Shown here: in pieces, positions 62,453 to 64,000 of the stretch
Numbering within the stretch: position 1 is the first letter of the stretch
Layout of the letters: each line of letters starts with the position of its first letter
Made by a program: the position numbers and the translations under genes
The notes under the pieces: generated by a model
Databases searched by the model: none
What the model was told of the DNA's origin: nothing
What the model saw: the letters and a program-made list of their open reading frames with translations, nothing else
NCBI RefSeq assembly: GCF_900176505.1
Contig: NZ_FWYB01000006.1
Location: 124,001-188,000 of the forward strand
Source: Pedobacter nyackensis
GTDB taxonomy: Bacteria; Bacteroidota; Bacteroidia; Sphingobacteriales; Sphingobacteriaceae
DNA length: 64,000 bases
Direction of reading: 5' to 3'

Positions 62453-63235
62453 TTAATAGTTTAAGCCCATCAGATCTGCGATCTGCACAGCAAGTAAATC
62501 GATAATAAAAATCAGGACCGACGACAATACTACTGCAGAGTTTGCCGCAATACCTACGCCTTTGGTCCCCTTATTAGAATTGAAGCCCTTATAACAGCCA
62601 ACCACACCAACGGCAAACCCAAAAAAGAATGTTTTGATTACCGCAGGTAGTAAATCATTCAAATCCAGACCTTGAAACACTTGTGTAAAAAACAAACTAA
62701 AACTGGTTACTGAATTGATATTCACACCAATATAAGAACCAAATAATGCAATAGCATCAGCTAGTACAGTAAGTATTGGCAGCATCAAAGTTGTTGATAT
62801 GATCCTTGTAGCGACCAGGAACTTGAAAGGATTAATTCCACTAACCTCCATAGCGTCGATCTGCTCGGTTACTTTCATAGAACCTAATTCAGCACCAATA
62901 CTACTTCCAATTTTTCCAGCAAATATTAACGCAGTTATCACTGGCCCAACTTCCCTTACAATGGATATCCCCACCATTTCGGGCAATTGAGATTCTACAC
63001 CATAAACTATCAAAGACGGTCTTAACTGCATAGTTAAAACCAGTCCCATAATAAATCCAGTCAGGGCAACCAAAGGAAGAGATTTATATCCTATTAAGTA
63101 GCATTGGGTAAGTAGCTCCTTAAATTCGTATCGGGGCTTCATACCTACTATGAAAAAGCGATTTGCAAACTTTGTAATGCTGCCGGTTTCATTAATAAAT
63201 TCTTTGTTACCTTCAGTCAGTGTCCATAGTTTCAT
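62453..63235 (-). CDS. mlaE: MlaE-like permease
   Basis: This 260-aa inner-membrane permease has about five to six hydrophobic segments and the MlaE/YrbE family core GFIMGLVLTMQLRPSLIVYG, FAGKIGSSIGAELGSMKVTE and EVSGINPFKFLVATRI. With MlaF and MlaD it should form a phospholipid ABC transporter. It is the first gene of the mlaEFD-ppsA unit and is divergent from the hydrolase gene to its right, sharing a control region of 181 bp. Confidence 0.95.
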   Translation of the reverse strand: MKLWTLTEGNKEFINETGSITKFANRFFIVGMKPRYEFKELLTQCYLIGYKSLPLVALTGFIMGLVLTMQLRPSLIVYGVESQLPEMVGISIVREVGPVITALIFAGKIGSSIGAELGSMKVTEQIDAMEVSGINPFKFLVATRIISTTLMLPILTVLADAIALFGSYIGVNINSVTSFSLFFTQVFQGLDLNDLLPAVIKTFFFGFAVGVVGCYKGFNSNKGTKGVGIAANSAVVLSSVLIFIIDLLAVQIADLMGLNY

Positions 63236-63367
63236 TTCCTTTAATTTATCAGCCTGTATATCAAATTGTATAGAAAGTTAACAAAAAACAAAGCCTGGTA
63301 GAATGACACAAATCATTAGAAAATATGATTCTAGACAATTACATAACACTTATTATCTACAGGTTAC

Positions 63368-63381
63368 ATGACCACCGTCAT
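63368..63381. promoter_or_regulatory. CRP/FNR-type palindromic operator candidate
   Basis: ATGAC-CACC-GTCAT has perfect five-base arms around four bases, the spacing of CRP/FNR-family sites. Its centre lies about 42 bp before the predicted start of the hydrolase transcript (near 63416), the usual place for a class II activator. It overlaps the -33 region of that promoter. The receiver-CRP protein encoded at 57222-58271 is the natural candidate to bind it. Confidence 0.5.
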
Positions 63382-63403
63382 TGTGTAGTCTAACTACTTC
63401 AAC

Positions 63404-63411
63404 TAACTTTG
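63404..63411 (+). promoter_or_regulatory. -7 promoter element of the hydrolase gene
   Basis: TAACTTTG, a perfect TAnnTTTG match, lies five bases before the ATG at 63417, suggesting a very short or absent leader. A weak -33 element (ATTG, 63380-63383) is 20 bp upstream. Confidence 0.6.
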
Positions 63412-63416
63412 TACTT

Positions 63417-64000
63417 ATGGAAACCAGGTTTCATAACGACATCAGCATCCCTGTAAACGGCATACGTTTAAGGGGTGAGTTGTGCGTTCCAATTAACGCC
63501 AGTTCCATCATAGTTTTCTCTCATGGCAGTGGCAGCAGTCGCCTAAGCCCACGCAACAGACAAGTTGCCCTTTACTTACAAAAAAGAAACTTTGGCACTT
63601 TACTATTTGATTTGCTCACGCCGGAAGAGGATCATAACTACCATAACCGTTTTGAGATCGATCTTTTGCAAGAAAGATTGGTTCAGGCTACAATATGGCT
63701 GCAGAACTTTCCGGTAGCACGCAACACTGCGATAGGTTTTTTTGGAGCCAGTACAGGAGCGGCATCAGCTTTAAAAGCTGTTATAGACTTACCCTATGTT
63801 TTCGCCCTTGTTTCCCGTGGTGGACGCCCGGATCTTGCTATGCAAGACCTACCTACGGTAAATGTGCCAACACTACTGATCGTTGGTAGTGAAGACGAGC
63901 AGGTGTTACAATATAACAGGATGGCCTATCAAATGCTTAACTGTGAAAAAAGCCTTGAAATAGTTAATGGGGCGACACACCTGTTTGAAGAACCAGGAAA
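63417..64000 (+). CDS. Dienelactone-hydrolase-like alpha/beta hydrolase, partial
   Basis: The gene starts at the ATG at 63417 and runs off the right edge; about 194 residues are visible. The N-terminus (RFHNDISIPVNGIRLRGELC) leads to an oxyanion region (IVFSHGSGSSR). The nucleophile motif reads IGFFGASTGAASA, with Ser in GASTGA, and a later Asp region reads LLIVGSEDEQVL. The predicted catalytic His lies in NGATHLFEEPG. Relatives are often fused or adjacent to phosphoribosyltransferases in stress loci. The substrate is unknown. It is divergent from mlaE. Confidence 0.82.
   Translation, partial: METRFHNDISIPVNGIRLRGELCVPINASSIIVFSHGSGSSRLSPRNRQVALYLQKRNFGTLLFDLLTPEEDHNYHNRFEIDLLQERLVQATIWLQNFPVARNTAIGFFGASTGAASALKAVIDLPYVFALVSRGGRPDLAMQDLPTVNVPTLLIVGSEDEQVLQYNRMAYQMLNCEKSLEIVNGATHLFEEPG

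Overview
The window reads as chromosomal DNA of a Bacteroidota bacterium, most likely family Sphingobacteriaceae (Pedobacter-like). Supporting signs are an AT-rich coding style, a SusC/SusD pair run by a FecI/FecR-type sigma/anti-sigma switch, many lipoproteins with a Cys-Lys-Lys start, promoter-like TAnnTTTG elements, and DUF4369/TlpA, DUF4843 and PKD-like lipoproteins. The genus is inferred from gene content only.

1-18 kb is mostly housekeeping. It holds a partial DsbA-like gene, galM, a divergent galK followed by a TrmH-type methyltransferase and an OmdA-like protein, an outer-membrane protein and a phosphoesterase, gltBD (glutamate synthase), the SRP RNA gene, a transaldolase-family gene, gmhB, a PhnA-like gene, a sensor kinase, a double universal stress protein and a MidA-type methyltransferase. 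18-26.4 kb is accessory metabolism: a one-protein NRPS (A-PCP-TE) with a GNAT acetyltransferase, flavohemoglobin with an NsrR-like Rrf2 regulator, an ABC exporter and a D-lactate dehydrogenase.

26.4-39.3 kb looks like inserted DNA. Two identical tRNA-Lys(TTT) genes and a 23-bp copy of a tRNA 3' end lie in the same orientation. The fragment and the first intact tRNA bracket about 10.4 kb of poorly known genes: a 440-aa protein, a LuxR response regulator, three secreted proteins in one operon, three lipoproteins, and SRPBCC and VOC proteins. The second interval, between the two tRNAs, carries an Imm22-like orphan immunity gene, a decayed gene with an in-frame stop, and an array of 11-bp repeats in inverted orientation. 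No integrase was seen.

39.4-54.1 kb holds small secreted and redox proteins, a LytR-CpsA-Psr protein, and a nutrient-uptake locus: ECF sigma factor, FecR, SusC, SusD, DUF4843, PKD-like lipoprotein and two TlpA-like thioredoxins. It has no glycoside hydrolase. Between fecR and susC, on the opposite strand, a promoter-like element and an intrinsic terminator frame a candidate antisense small RNA of about 120 nt.

54.2-64 kb resembles a stress or low-oxygen survival block: aldehyde dehydrogenase, beta-CASP RNase-like MBL protein, a receiver/CRP fusion regulator, an mlaEFD-ppsA operon and a dienelactone-hydrolase-like gene. That last gene has a palindrome of CRP/FNR layout about 42 bp before its predicted transcription start.
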